Assembly (NCBI GenBank): GCA_963514095.1
Contig: OY741265.1
Coordinates: 31,358,290 to 31,422,289, forward strand
Source: Eutrigla gurnardus
Taxonomy: Eukaryota > Chordata > Actinopteri > Perciformes > Triglidae
DNA: 64,000 bases
Direction: 5' to 3'
In this document: piece after piece, positions 43,436 to 56,724 of the stretch
Numbering within the stretch: the first letter of the stretch is position 1
How the letters are laid out: each line of letters opens with the position of its first letter
The notes under the pieces: generated by a model
Databases searched by the model: none
Seen by the model: the letters and a program-made list of their open reading frames with translations, nothing else
What the model was told of the DNA's origin: nothing
Made by a program: the position numbers and the translations under genes

Positions 43436-43686
43436 AACCAACAGAGGTTCATCAATTAGACCAGAGACAGCATCAAGGGATTATCTATACAATTAGATAG
43501 GACTAGTCTCTTGGCATGGCAGAAACGGCTGGTGCTGGACATGCTGCTGGCCGAGAAGGGAGGCGTGTGTAAGATGTTTGGGGATATGTGTTGCACTTTC
43601 ATTCCCAATACACCGCCCCTGACAGCAGTGGGACTAGGGCGCTGGCAGGTTTGACATCGCTATCCGAGGAGTTTGCGGAAAACTCA
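43436..43686 (+). pseudogene. Endogenous retroviral env transmembrane-subunit fragment
   Basis: A partial ectodomain of a retroviral envelope TM subunit. The clearest motif is Cys-X6-Cys-Cys (codons 43568-43570, 43589-43591 and 43592-43594), which in gamma-type retroviral envelopes links TM to the surface subunit; the preceding heptad-like segment corresponds in position to the so-called immunosuppressive region. Breaks: an in-frame TAG at 43457-43459 and a frameshift between about 43600 and 43655. No surface subunit, membrane anchor, gag, pol or LTR was seen. It is bounded by the LINE on the left and a fold-back arm on the right, so it is a non-functional relic. Confidence 0.82.
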
Positions 43687-44184
43687 GTAACATAGTCATA
43701 CATATGGACATAACAGCTTCATGGATTACGGACATGAGGACTGCTCAGCTCGGTCGTTTCTTTATGGATACAAAATCAAAACTACGTGGAAAACGTTTTC
43801 GTTTCTGCGGTGACTGGGAGGGACGACAGGCGCTCGGCTATCTACTGCTAATGTCTACGGGGTGATTTGAGGTGAGTAACTCCATGCAAAAACACACATA
43901 TTTATGTCGTTTTGCCACACTATTTGAGCTAAACGAGCGCCGTGGTGTCTCGTATGGACCCAACCTGTGTTGCATAGGTCTTGGAATTGTTTTCTGTGGC
44001 CCAGGAAAGCAGATAAAACGTGCCCCAATGGGTTAGCATTGGAGCGAGTCTGGAAGGCTGCCAGGCAGGTACAGATCTCGGGCTAGGCAACGTCAATTTT
44101 TGTCGGGTTTTTTGCTTCTAATAAGTCGGGATGACCCTGAGGACAACGGAAATGGGGTCAAAAATGACCGGATTTCTCCTTTAA
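43687..44184 (+). mobile_element. Single right arm of the TTAA fold-back family
   Basis: Collinear with 6887-7384 over the same length (498 bp), ending with the same inverted terminus GACCGGATTTCTCCT and TTAA (44181-44184). It holds one of the ~180-bp units and the terminal 320 bp. The left side starts abruptly inside the unit at the env fragment, so the copy is truncated or rearranged. Confidence 0.88.
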
Positions 44185-46386
<2,202 letters not shown>

Positions 46387-46840
46387 AGGGGCGTTCACAC
46401 CGAACACGACACAAATTTTTCCATGTGACCTTATTACATGTCAAGTCAATGCACAGACACGACAAATGTTTGATGCTTGTGTCGACGCTCCGACCTGAAG
46501 CCAGTCAGCGTTGAGATCCTCCTCGTGTCGCCACTCATCAGTGAATTGGTTATGGAGGCAAACGCAGCGTAGCGGTCTGTGGTCTCCAGTGGCGGTCCTA
46601 GGTTTCATGACGCCCTGGGCGAACTTCACCTCCAGCCCCCCCCCCCACATACACACACACACAAATGGACCCCCCCCTGCCCCCCTGTTCAGACCAGACG
46701 GTAATTCTCCACGACGGTCGACAAGCGCTTCTGCTCATCTGTTGTTCATTCAGAGCTATTTTTTTTATCATAACCTCATAAAATAAATATGCCATGTTTC
46801 TGTAACCAAAAAGTTTGTACACTTCTTCTATTTATCCGTT

Positions 46841-46908
46841 CAGAGAGAGAGAGAGAGAGAGAGACACACACACACACACACAGACAGACAGACAGACAGA
46901 CAGAGAGA
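46841..46908. repeat. (GA)n(CA)n(CAGA)n compound microsatellite
   Basis: A GA run, then a CA run, then about six CAGA units, ending in a short GA run. All purine-rich on the forward strand. Confidence 0.9.
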
Positions 46909-47278
46909 GTGTGTATGGTAGTAGACAGTGTAGATATACAGTTGAAATACACATTTGTTTATCTACTCTTCACATTTATTAAATGTATTTTCTCTTCCTG
47001 TTTCCCAGTGCGAGTTTAGATACACAAATATCGCATTTTTCAATTGAGGTATTTTATTTTGAAAATTGACCGGATTGTCTCGTGTTTCTTTGTGTGATTT
47101 CCTGCCAGAATTGACACGATCGCTCGCGGCACGCGCAAAAAATAGAGCAGACGCCGAAACGATCGCTTCACGGCGCGGGGCGGCCGCGCCTATTCGCGGC
47201 GCTTCCGCGGCCGGTGTGAACCAGTCTCTCTCAGCATCAGCAGACGCACCTTTTTTTGGTGCGGGCGCTCATGCTGCC

Positions 47279-49154
47279 CCTCCACGATTCTCGATACTAA
47301 TTCGATACCACAATTTTTAAAAAAAACCAACAGGACCCATGTACTTTTAAATTCACTAATTTATTGAAAACTGCTTCAAACTGTCAAGTATTTAACACCA
47401 CTGTGCTTTAAAAACCTCTTGCGTTGCCGTCCTATTTTTGAAGAAAAGGCTGAAAACGACATACCCAAAGTAAAATGGTTACTGTTTTTGAACCCTTATG
47501 ACTACAGGCACAAAGCTGAGCATTCCTGAAAGATAACCCTTTGAATTTTCTTCTGCAGGTGTCAGATATACTCTAAGTGTTACTGACACTGAGTTACTGC
47601 AGCTCAAACATGCATTTTTTTTGCCTCGCCTAAATTATTTTTCTTTTTGAATGAAACAAGTTCGCTGTGGCTGTTATAGATAGGCCTAAAAGTTAAATGA
47701 AGCCACAGCCACAAGCCTGACCAACAACTGGTAGAAAGTAGATAAAAAGACACCCAAAAATGAGCTTTGCAAGTGCAGTGTTGTAGGGCAATGTCAGACG
47801 GAGCTGCATCTGGAACAAAGTGTTCCAAATGAGATTATGGGTATTTTTAGGTATATAATTCTACTTTTTTTGTTGTTTATTTCACCAGTTCTACAACTAC
47901 TACTAATAAAACCAACATTTTTTTAATGTTTCTTTACATAACAGCCTTCTGTAATGAGACGCTGCATAACTATCATATCTGCAGGTCACAGTCTGACCTT
48001 TCTGAGCTGCTGCGCTCTCAGCCTCAAGCCCCCTCCCCTCATGTAACATACCGCTGGAATCGTAAGCTCATTGGCTATAAGACCTGTCAGTCAAAAATGT
48101 ACTCCTCTGCCTATTGGCTCTCTGCCTGGGGATTCCCGTGGTTGGTCAGCCGAGAGCCAGTGAAGCACTGGCTCTCTTGATGGACAGATTTTTCAGCCAA
48201 TTCGGATCGCAGAATCGTGGAAGGGGGCTTGTTTTGTCGCCAGGAAGTAGCGCTACACGGAGTTAGCAAAGTCCGTCATCGAAGAGCGATAACTAGCGAT
48301 AAACAGCTATAAACAATCTTTTGTTCAGAAACTCACAACGTCAACACATGGCGTGTTATGGATGATTACCGGAGATCGCGTGCTCGTGGGACTAAACGAA
48401 GTAGCTACTTTTGTTCGTTGGACTCTTACCGTTCTCTGGATATAAGGATTAGCATGCAACATGTTCTTTTTGGACTTCGAGACAGCTCGAAAGGTAGGGA
48501 ACTCCTGTCATATTGTTGTTATTTTTCTGTGCACTCCTTGCACACATGCTGTGTTTGCTTTTGATGTGTTTTCCGTGAGCATAAAACGGCGTACTTTTTC
48601 GATTCGCGAGACTCGTAGCTTTCAAATGATGTGTAATATGACTCAGACACAAAAAAATAATATGCGAGTAAACAGAATGAATGGGAAAACTAGTGCAAAA
48701 CGGCCCGTCGGCGGGCCTGACTAGAAGACAGGTTAAGATCTTTTCGCACCGAATTTAAATTGCAGTACCAGCTGCCAACAGACCTATAGCCATCCAGTAT
48801 AAAAACAAACAATACTGTTCTTATAAATATGGTCATAAATAACAACAATAGTCAACTATTTTACATTAAAAAAAGAACAGCAGTGGTCTATAGCCGAGGT
48901 GTTTGGCCAGGTTTGACGTGCTCCCTCCTTTGGTCTGAAAACTTCTGAGGCACTTTTTGCATGCCGGCTTGTTTGAATCAAGAATCACACGCGTATACTG
49001 CCCCCGTCAGTTCCGCCAAGAATCGACACGGCTCGCCGAGTGAAAAGTTGTATATTCGGTTCTGACGATACCAGAAAAAAGCAAGTATCGAATTATTTTT
49101 TTCGTGCCGGCATCGAATTGGTACCGAAGTATCGGTTCTTGTGACAACCCTAGG
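47279..49154. mobile_element. Probable nested element inside the hAT copy
   Basis: The left side reads 'cacgattctcgatactaatt' then 'cgatacc'. The right side reads 'ggtaccgaagtatcggttct' then 'tgtgacaaccctag', roughly its inverse. The right terminus (CTAGGGTTGTCAC in reverse) is a usual fish hAT end, but the left terminus is damaged and I found no duplication. A block at 48060-48230 has CCAAT-like 'ctcattggct'/'ctattggctc' strings and precedes a 68-codon frame (48358-48564), perhaps the first exon of a lost transposase. Confidence 0.45.
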
Positions 49155-49442
49155 CGGCTGCCCATATGAGAAACCGCCACTGGTGGTCTCCCAGAACTCT
49201 GAGATAGGTAGCCTATCTTACGTTTCATACAGAGATTAACCAAACTGAGTACAAACCAGAGACCGTCTGTGGTACAAACAACAAGGGCTGCTGTATTTAT
49301 GCCAAAACGACGTTACGTTCAGTGTTTACGTAGCTGCTACAGTGTTAGCCTAGCTTAGCTCTGAGCGAGCCAAACGCCAAAACAAGTATTTTAAGTTATG
49401 TGTTTATCGTCTTAACAGATAAACTTAAACCATGACTTCAGA

Positions 49443-50932
49443 TGTAGCGCCCCCTAGCTGTCCTTAAGCTATTTTTCCTGAGGTGCGCTCCCGAATTCTT
49501 TTATTAGCGAGAGATCTCTCTCTCTCTAATACTAATTAATGCACTAAATATATTTGCCTAATTATCACTGAGCAATCAGCATGTAATGCTATTCACAGTA
49601 CACCAACAGTGTAAATCAAGTGACTATATAGCTAACTTAAATGAATAACCAAGTGTTTGAAACTAGATACAAGGCTAAAGTTGTTCCTTAAATTAGTTTT
49701 ACCTTGTAGTTAAATTGCTATGTTTTTTACTCCCTTTAATTTACTCTATTACCCATGCAATAATCAATGACTAAAATAACTGATATTCAGTAATTAACTA
49801 CTTTCAAAAACGAAATGTTTTACCTGTACAATAAGCATCAAATTGAATGTCATATATAACCATGAATCTTGTTTACACACACAGAAATATGCTTACTGTA
49901 AATAAAGTTACTGTACCTCTTTAACTCTTTGCTTACACACTGATATCATAACGAAATACCCAGTAAGAGCCAAATATTCAAGGGATTTCAGTTAGACGAT
50001 TTACTGAAAAATTATATTATATAAAATACACACATACACATGTAGCTACAGATGAAATAATTAAAGTTGCCTTCACAGTTCCCGTGCAAATGAAATGAAA
50101 CAGATCAATACAACATTGCAACACTTTAGTTTCACCTAACCTAAACTAAGCCGGCATGTAGCTAAATAAATGTTCAAGGAAACTGTTATGATAACCCACC
50201 CACGTCGGATAAAGTCAGAGCAACGTTGCAGGCCCGTAGTATCACTTGTGAGCATGGAGACCGGAACCAAAATGTCCGCTTCGCGCCAATGCGCAACAAA
50301 GAAAACTCACTGCTAGCTGGTCGTTTTCCTCATCTCCGCTGTGGCAGCGCCGTCCTGGCGATGCGGGTGAATGAAACCGTCGTCACAGCTTAACAGAGAC
50401 GTCCAGGCGATGGATGAGCTCGTAGAGCAATGCCCCACGGGGTCCGCCGAGCAGGCTACCCGCTAGCTAAATCTCCCGACACTCTGGGCTAGCTCACGCC
50501 GAATAAGCCGTCCTCTCGCCGGTGAAACTCGAGCTGAGTCCTTCACCGCCGAAGCACCAACACTCCCAAAGTCACTCCTAGATACTCCTCTAAACACACT
50601 GGCCGGGTGTTCTAGCGCATCTTAAGTAACGTGCCTTAAAACTCGGCGTTCTACCGATCTTTTTAGCCGCAGTGTCCAGCACAGCACTTCGCTCTCGCGT
50701 CCTGTTTTCTTCCTCCTCCCGTCTCCTTCTTCCGCTCGTCCCGTTCACGTGCGGCTTCCTCCAACAGGTCGAACTCTCACCCCGACTTCTGATTTAAACT
50801 AACACGTTTAAATACATGCAAACATTATTTAAACACATTTCCGGACTTTAGAAACACGTCTAACAGTAAATAAAACAAAATAAAAATACCAAAAGGAAAT
50901 AGTGAAATACCCAAAATTCCCATAGGGCTACA
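49443..50932. mobile_element. Putative solo LTR (~1.49 kb)
   Basis: Starts TGTAGC and ends GCTACA, a 6-bp inverted terminus with the TG...CA ends required of LTRs, flanked by CAGA on both sides (49439-49442 and 50933-50936). AATAAA-type signals occur near both ends on opposite strands (reverse near 49500, forward near 50877), so orientation is undecided. GC-rich sequence at 50200-50760 resembles a promoter-like CpG-rich block. There is no internal region, as expected after LTR-LTR recombination. Four-base duplications occur by chance fairly often, hence the moderate confidence. Confidence 0.5.
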
Positions 50933-51236
50933 CAGACTTTTTACTAATCGCCGTTACTTCGGCATACTCTTTTTCCGTAAATTGTAATTAAATCACAATG
51001 TTGTGTTTTGATTTTGGAGCTTAACGACCGCTATAGTGAACCAGCCGATCTCTGGCTTGCTATTCAGAAGTGTCTGGGACTTCCACAACATGTACAAAGG
51101 AGTAATAGTGGTTATTTCGGCCATGATTGATGATTGGTCCTATCTGGCTCGTCCAGCCCAGGCGACACAAATGACCACGCAAATAACTTGCGAGTAATGC
51201 AATGCGGAAATCGTGTTTTGTGTGAACGCCCCTTCA

Positions 51237-51984
51237 GAGCGACGTTACCATAGAGCCCACACTGTCACTAACTTTGTGTAAAAAAAGCTATTTCATTTGT
51301 CAAAGAGCTAACTGTGATTAAAGAGCAGCTTATAAAAAACTGACACACTGGTTTATTCAGGAATCAATCTTGTCAGCCTGTAGAGAAACCACCCATCAAA
51401 CTATTAAGAATGAATATCTGATATTTATTGGTAACCTGGTCAAAATGCAGCAATAACCTTCAGCAAAGTGAACAGAACATGAGACCAAAGGCATTTCAAC
51501 ACAAAACATTCAAACTGGATGGATACAACCCTTGGAATCCAGCCAGGTTTAACAGAGAGACTGGGACGTTTACCAGACAATAAGCGACCAGCAACTACTG
51601 AGTTGAATTAAAGGAAGTGCAGGGTTCAACATGTTTAGCAGCTTGACCCGTAACGGGCCAAAATTCAAGATTTCTCTGCTGACTTGTAGCCTGTAGTGAG
51701 GACGGTCCTACAATAACGATCAGAAAGGTTTCATCCTGAGTGTAGCATAATTGTAAAAGTGAATGGCAATCACACTTTTAGATTTTTATATTTCTTTATG
51801 ATAACACTGAATTTTTCTTTTGTTTTAATAAACGTCTCGTCACACAGTCCACATCCATTTTAAAGGTTTTATGTGGAGTTTTCTTTTGTGGGGAATCAGA
51901 CATGTTAATGACGGGGCTCAAAGTTCCATTCCACAAGTTTCCCCCCCCCCGACACTATTTTGCTGTGGTACTGCCGCACCACAG
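51237..51984. other. No gene seen
   Basis: Non-coding; a short poly-C run at about 51941-51951 is the only notable local feature. Confidence 0.4.
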
Positions 51985-52220
51985 TAGCTTCCCAAGCTTA
52001 GCACCGCCCACGACCATTGTGATTGGTTGAAAGAAACATCAACCAGCCAGAGCATTTTTCCCCAATCCAGAAGGTGTGATATACTGTAGACCTTCTACTG
52101 TGGAGACGGGCTGGCGAAGCTGAACTTAACATCAACCACCCTCTCTCCCTCAACCTATCTAATTGCTTTGTTGGTTGTTGCCTGAACCTAACTTCCTGTA
52201 AACAAGGAGGTTTATGTCGA
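51985..52220 (+). repeat. Common fish dispersed repeat
   Basis: 'agcttagcaccgcccacgac' followed by 'ccattgtgattggttgaaag' and 'acatcaaccagccagagcat' matches the order in a widespread teleost interspersed repeat. Ends with a family-B-like scrap. A 92-codon reverse frame over it has no meaning. Confidence 0.5.
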
Positions 52221-52845
52221 AAAGACACTATGCATGTAACAAACATGCCATGACTGACATATTGGAATGAGAACATTTTGGATATTTCAGCCTCTGCTGC
52301 ATCAATTCTGACCCGTTCTTACGCCATAGAAGTGCAACAGTAAAGCATGGAGGAGAATAAAACAGCTCTCTAACGGACGACATCCTGTGAGCCTGTGGCT
52401 GAACCCAGTGCTGCTGTTTTACCCCTCTTCATAAAAACAGCGTGTCAGAAGGAGCTTAGTGTTACCAAACTGTTCATGTAGCCATTAGCTCACACCTTGT
52501 TAGACACACGTTGTGCTTCAGCTGTAATATTTCTGTACTGATCCAGCCTGATGACAATGTAGTGGAAAAGAGCTGTGTAACCGGTTCGTCTATTACATGT
52601 CTGAAGTGAAGCATGTTGGATGAAGGAGGACCAACATGGTCGCTTAGATACCAGGAGAGGGTGAACATTGGGGCTGTCAGCTCAAACACACAGAACACTC
52701 CTGTCCACACAAAGACACACAAACTGAACCCTGGCGTCTGTCCGCAGTTTGGCTTGTGTTCGTTGTTTCTGTCATCTTTACTATCAGATACAAGAACATG
52801 TTCATCAACGGATCCTCCTCTTGAATCCAACCTAACTCAAACCTC
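52221..52845. other. No gene recognised
   Basis: Open frames of 118 codons (52474-52830, reverse) and 78 codons (52613-52849, forward) overlap each other and have no recognisable domain. Confidence 0.35.
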
Positions 52846-52849
52846 TTAA

Positions 52850-53137
52850 AGTGGACCAACAGAAAAGTCAGTTCATGTAAGTTGTGTTTGTGGTCCACTT
52901 CAGTCCTCGTTCTGTTCCCACTCTAGTTCCTACCTTCAGTCTGCTGGTCAGTGACATGTGTTAGTGTTGCTTCCACACAGAATCCTCTGACATTCATTCC
53001 CTCCAACATATCTAGTTTACATTCATGTGGAAACAACTGGATTCAGTTTCTTACATTTATGACATTTGAACACGTCATGATAACAAACTGACAATGTGAA
53101 CACAAATAGAAGCGAGTCTCTTTTGCGTTGGTCCACT
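52850..53137. mobile_element. 288-bp TTAA MITE
   Basis: The termini AGTGGACCAAC and GTTGGTCCACT are perfect inverted repeats flanked by TTAA on each side (52846-52849 and 53138-53141); the symmetry extends three more bases outward (CTC / GAG). No coding sequence. TTAA duplication matches Kolobok or piggyBac derivatives. Confidence 0.72.
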
Positions 53138-53334
53138 TTAAGAGGACTAAATGTGGAAACACCCATGCTGACAGACGTTCTGTTACATTCCACAGAAGCA
53201 AATTGTGAAAATCCAAAACATCAACAGGTGTTTTCTGCTCACTCTCTCGGTACATTACATTACATGATAATGAATGCGTGAATATGCAATGAAACTTAAT
53301 CTTGTTGCCATTGAGGTAAATGTAATGAGTCCAG

Positions 53335-54472
53335 GGGCCTGTACTACGAAGCGAGTTCGACATACCCCGGGTATCTTTCAGAGATCCAGCTTAAGTAACC
53401 CTAACAAAGGCAATCAGAGATAAGCGGTCACACGAAGCTGGTTATCAACTCGTTTAGTCAACCCAGGGTTTACCTGTCCAGCTATGAGCGCGTGCACATG
53501 AAAGAGGCGGCGTTTGCAGCATTTGACCAATCACAAACATGGATCAGTCTACAGGCAGCGGAGCGGCGTATTTCACGTACGAGGAGCGAACCATAATTTT
53601 ACAGAAATACGAAGAAGTTAAACATATAATACAGGCAAAAGGCAACAGATTCATCTGCCAAATGCAGGAAGGACAGCTGGCAAAAACTCGCCGACTGTGT
53701 GAATGCGGAAGTCGTATTAATAGTATTAGTAGTTGACTGCCCCATCATAAGGACACTAGTAGATCCGACTGATTACATGATCACTTTAACTTCGCTGATA
53801 GCTTAGTGTTAGCGTTACCGCCCCATGTTACGAGGCTCCTTGCAGCGGCCCCGGTTAGAATCTGCCCTCCGGCCGTCTTTTAAATCATGTCTTCGCTCTC
53901 TCTCGTCCCTTTAACTCTTACGATGTCCTTCCGCAATAAAAGGCCAAATATATAACTTTAAGATGATGAATGTGTTGCTTGGATGTATTCTTATAACGTG
54001 GTTTATGACAATATCAGCCTCAATCTTTCAGCTGCAATCCCGGCGGTGTAAAACGGACTTGGGAGCAAATCAAATAAATATAAAACATAATTCAAAGTGG
54101 TAAGTAGGCTGTACGCTGACAAAGAAAAGTATTTCCCTCCGATGAGAATAAAACATCGTCAGGGACAGAAAAAGGGTTTTGCTGGTCTCTGTACACTCTA
54201 TAGTTCTCCTACGAGACCCTCTCACGATCCACCGAGCTTCTTTTTTTTATATCCGCGCACCAAGACAGGTGATTGGTCAGTCAGCGGTGTGTTTCTCCAC
54301 GTTGATCTCTTATCAGGAACATTACCTGCTCCAGAGCAGGTTAGCTCCACAGCGTAAGTTACCATGGCGATCTACCCCGGTAAGAAGTGAACCAGCGTCG
54401 TAGGACGGAAAACCCAGGGTTAACGCTTAAGTTACCTCGCTAAGCACAAATCCTGCTTCGTAGTACAGGCCC
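53335..54472 (+). mobile_element. Harbinger-type element with SANT exon
   Basis: The termini GGGCCTGTACTACGAAGC and GCTTCGTAGTACAGGCCC are perfect 18-bp inverted repeats. The flanks are CAG on the left (53332-53334) and CCG on the right (54473-54475), consistent with one mutation in a CWG duplication. Subterminal 'ggtaagaagtgaaccagcgt' and 'aacccagggtt' motifs match the truncated copy at 28300-28978. It encodes a broken SANT/Myb-like exon and no transposase. Confidence 0.85.
53539..53710 (+). pseudogene. SANT/Myb-like exon of the 53-kb Harbinger element
   Basis: From the ATG at 53539 the frame includes Y-F-T-Y-E-E-R-T-I-I-L-Q-K-Y-E-E-V-K-H-I-I, a SANT first helix region. At about 53640 the homology moves to another frame (D-S-W-Q-K-L-A-D-C-V-N-A, the second conserved helix), so one frameshift separates the halves. 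The open frame that continues to 53734 in the first frame is therefore not the real product. Confidence 0.75.
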
Positions 54473-54957
54473 CCGGTAGTAACAAAGAAGAAGTGATGAG
54501 TTTACAAACAGTGGTGTGTCTGCTGGTTGGTGAGCACAAATGGCTAATGGGACCCGTAACATGCCTGTGCATCCTAAACACTCCACGTCCCTCCGGTCCA
54601 ACACAGTCTGATGAGTTATGATCCAGTGCTGCTACGAAAACACTTACTAAGCTGCTGTAAGTCTCCTTAAATATTCCCTGCTCTGGTTCACACAATAAAT
54701 GGCTCAGAAGAAAGTGTTATTAAACTACTCACACTAAAGGCTACAGGCTGACTCGCTGTCCTGGGTTGACATTCCCTGTGTCTGTTTGACTTCCTGTTTT
54801 CGTGGCTTCCCTCCTTTCTTCTGTGCATCACCTGTGTTGCTTTAGTCTCCTCGGTTTTGCTCCCTTTGTTTCAGTTTCCAGCCCGCCCTCATGTCTGCAC
54901 ACCTGTGTCTGGTTGTCTCATTACTTTCTTGTGTATTCAGTCTATGGCCCAGTCGCA
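54473..54957. other. No gene recognised
   Basis: Non-coding; a reverse open frame of 87 codons (54432-54695) begins in the Harbinger terminus and has no recognisable content. Confidence 0.35.
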
Positions 54958-55295
54958 GGCTGCCATGGAATGGTCTTCTTCTCTTAGGAAGGTTCCTAAC
55001 TGAAGAAGTGACCCGGAAGTAAACAAGTGGCCACCATGATAAGATTATCTAAAGGAAAGGAAAGGAACTCCAATGCTTCCTTTCAGAACTCCTTTAGCAT
55101 CGGATACAACGGAACTTCCTTTAACAAAGGAAAGGAGATCACGCCGACCCACAATTCTTTGCGAGAGCAACATTTAAAGTGCTGCACACCTCGGCTGTTC
55201 ATGAAAACAAACGATATGTGCATTTGCATATTTAACAATTATGTTCATGCAGACATATAGTAATTGGAATTGTGTTGATAAATATGTGTGGACAG
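54958..55295 (-). mobile_element. Truncated, inverted relative of the 3710-4513 element
   Basis: Collinear, in reverse, with about 4160-4513: it starts 'ggctgccatggaatggtctt' and continues through 'aggttcctaactgaagaagt' and 'gacccggaagtaaacaagtg', ending near 'aaatatgtgtggacag'. Only the right terminus of the family is present. A 77-codon frame over it (55027-55260) follows the repeat and is not called as a gene. Confidence 0.82.
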
Positions 55296-55440
55296 CAGAG
55301 ATGGGAGTAAGTCACACATATGCAAGTCTCAAGCAAGTCCCAAGTCATTTTTGTGAGAGTCGAGTCGAGTCAAGTCAAGTCATAGCTTAGGTCAAGCAAG
55401 TCACAAGTCAAGTCATAGATATATAATAAGCTGGAAGACA
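55296..55440 (+). repeat. 'caagtc' hAT-type terminal repeat
   Basis: 'agatgggagtaagtcacaca' then many 'caagtc/gagtcgagtc' motifs, the typical left end of a fish hAT MITE. No right end was found. Confidence 0.5.
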
Positions 55441-55847
55441 ACCATCTTAAAACTTTAAGAGACTGCAGCCTAAGTTTTATGTAACCCTCCTTTGCACAAA
55501 AGGGCTGACAAATAGAGGAAGGGGATTTAAGGCTAAAGAATAATTATAAAAACTCACTAGGACCAGCAGGATCAGAATTACTAGGAACGAGTACAGGGCC
55601 AGGTGTACCAAACAATAATTACCAGACAAAGTCAACACAGTAGTTTATCTTGGGAAGGGCAGCAAACCACTTCCTTTTATTTAAAGCAAACGTTAGATTA
55701 AAAACAATGGTGAAGACAGCTAGAGACATTTCTTAATTTTCTTTGTATAGTCGGAAATGGCGGATGAAATTTGACGTGGTGCTGGATGTGTCGGATATTT
55801 GATAATGTGTTTACAGATTAAAATGTCTTACTATATTGAAATGAGAT
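55441..55847. other. No gene seen
   Basis: Non-coding sequence with no supported feature. Confidence 0.4.
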
Positions 55848-55905
55848 TTACATTTACATTTTGGTCATTTAGCAGACGCTTTTGTCCAAAGCGACTTACA
55901 ATAAG
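55848..55905 (-). repeat. L2-type LINE/SINE 3' tail, inverted
   Basis: 'acatttacattttggtcatt' followed by 'tagcagacgcttttgtccaa' and 'agcgacttacaat' is the reverse complement of the tail found at 16290-16372. Only the tail is present. Confidence 0.75.
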
Positions 55906-56700
55906 AGATAAAACCAGAAGCTCAGAAAAATCTTTAAAAACTTGAAACACTCCAGCATGCTTTGGTAAACAGTGGGCACTGGAGTATGCATACATGATTT
56001 GTACTTATGAATGTGTTTTATACATGTATATGAGTGTACAGGAAATCTTCCTCTTGTTTAATTCCAGTGTCATCAGAATGAAAATGGAGGTGTGAGCTGT
56101 AGTGTTACCCAGAGCTACATTCTGCACAGACGTTGTCTGGCCAGAGTAGAAAGCCAGTCCCATGATGATCTGATGACCAGTGGCGCCGCTGACAGGAAGC
56201 AGGCTTTTTAGCATGGAAGTCATTACGGCGCTCTGACCTCCTTTCTAATGACAGTGACACTGTAGCCTAACACCGCCGCGTCGCGCGCCTCATCTACATG
56301 CATCCACAGTGAGCAGGTGACACGGGGTCACGACAACACGGCGAGCTGCCAACACGCCGACGCTCCACCAGCTGCTGACCCTGGTTAATGGCTGCACAGC
56401 CGAAGCCCGACCGCCGCGGCAGCAGATGGGTGGAGCTCACCTGACACCAGCTCTGCAGACACATCACAACATCCTGAGCACCAACATCTGGCTCTGGTTT
56501 GGAGGGATAATTAGAAATCAGCTGTGCCCAAATAAGAACTGCTGGTCCAAACAGACGTCTAAACGTCTACATCATTCACAAACACTCAACACTTTACTGA
56601 TACACTTGCCCCAGTGGCTCAGCATGAGACAGTCCAGGTTTAGTTATTGGCACGACATGCAATACCAACAATAAAAGGTCAAAGGTGCATACAGAATGTC
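55906..56700. other. No gene recognised
   Basis: Non-coding, with a GC-richer stretch near 56260-56440. No domain is seen in short frames on either strand. Confidence 0.4.
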
Positions 56701-56724
56701 AATATATAGGGTCGCAGGACAGAC

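Larger units (their letters stand above)
46587..49182. mobile_element. hAT element with perfect 8-bp TSD
   Basis: The left end CAGTGGCGG and right end CCGCCACTG are inverted repeats, flanked by GTGGTCTC on both sides (46579-46586 and 49183-49190). The left part includes a C-rich run, a (CA)n patch, a GA/CA/CAGA tract (46841-46908) and a GC-rich block (47110-47220). The right part from about 47280 seems to be a further nested element. No transposase core was recognised. Confidence 0.9.
46387..51233. mobile_element. Outer TIR element carrying two nested insertions
   Basis: The left end AGGGGCGTTCACACCGAACA and right end TGTTTTGTGTGAACGCCCCT (forward strand) are inverted repeats (17 of 20), with TCA on both sides (46384-46386 and 51234-51236). 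Within lie a hAT element (46587-49182) and a probable solo LTR (49443-50932). Without them the element would be about 0.76 kb, the size of a typical MITE. The superfamily is uncertain; 3-bp duplication is the only clue and may be chance. Confidence 0.65.

Noticed and set aside
52474..52849. Overlapping 118-codon reverse and 78-codon forward frames
   Set aside because: Mutually overlapping on opposite strands without recognisable content.
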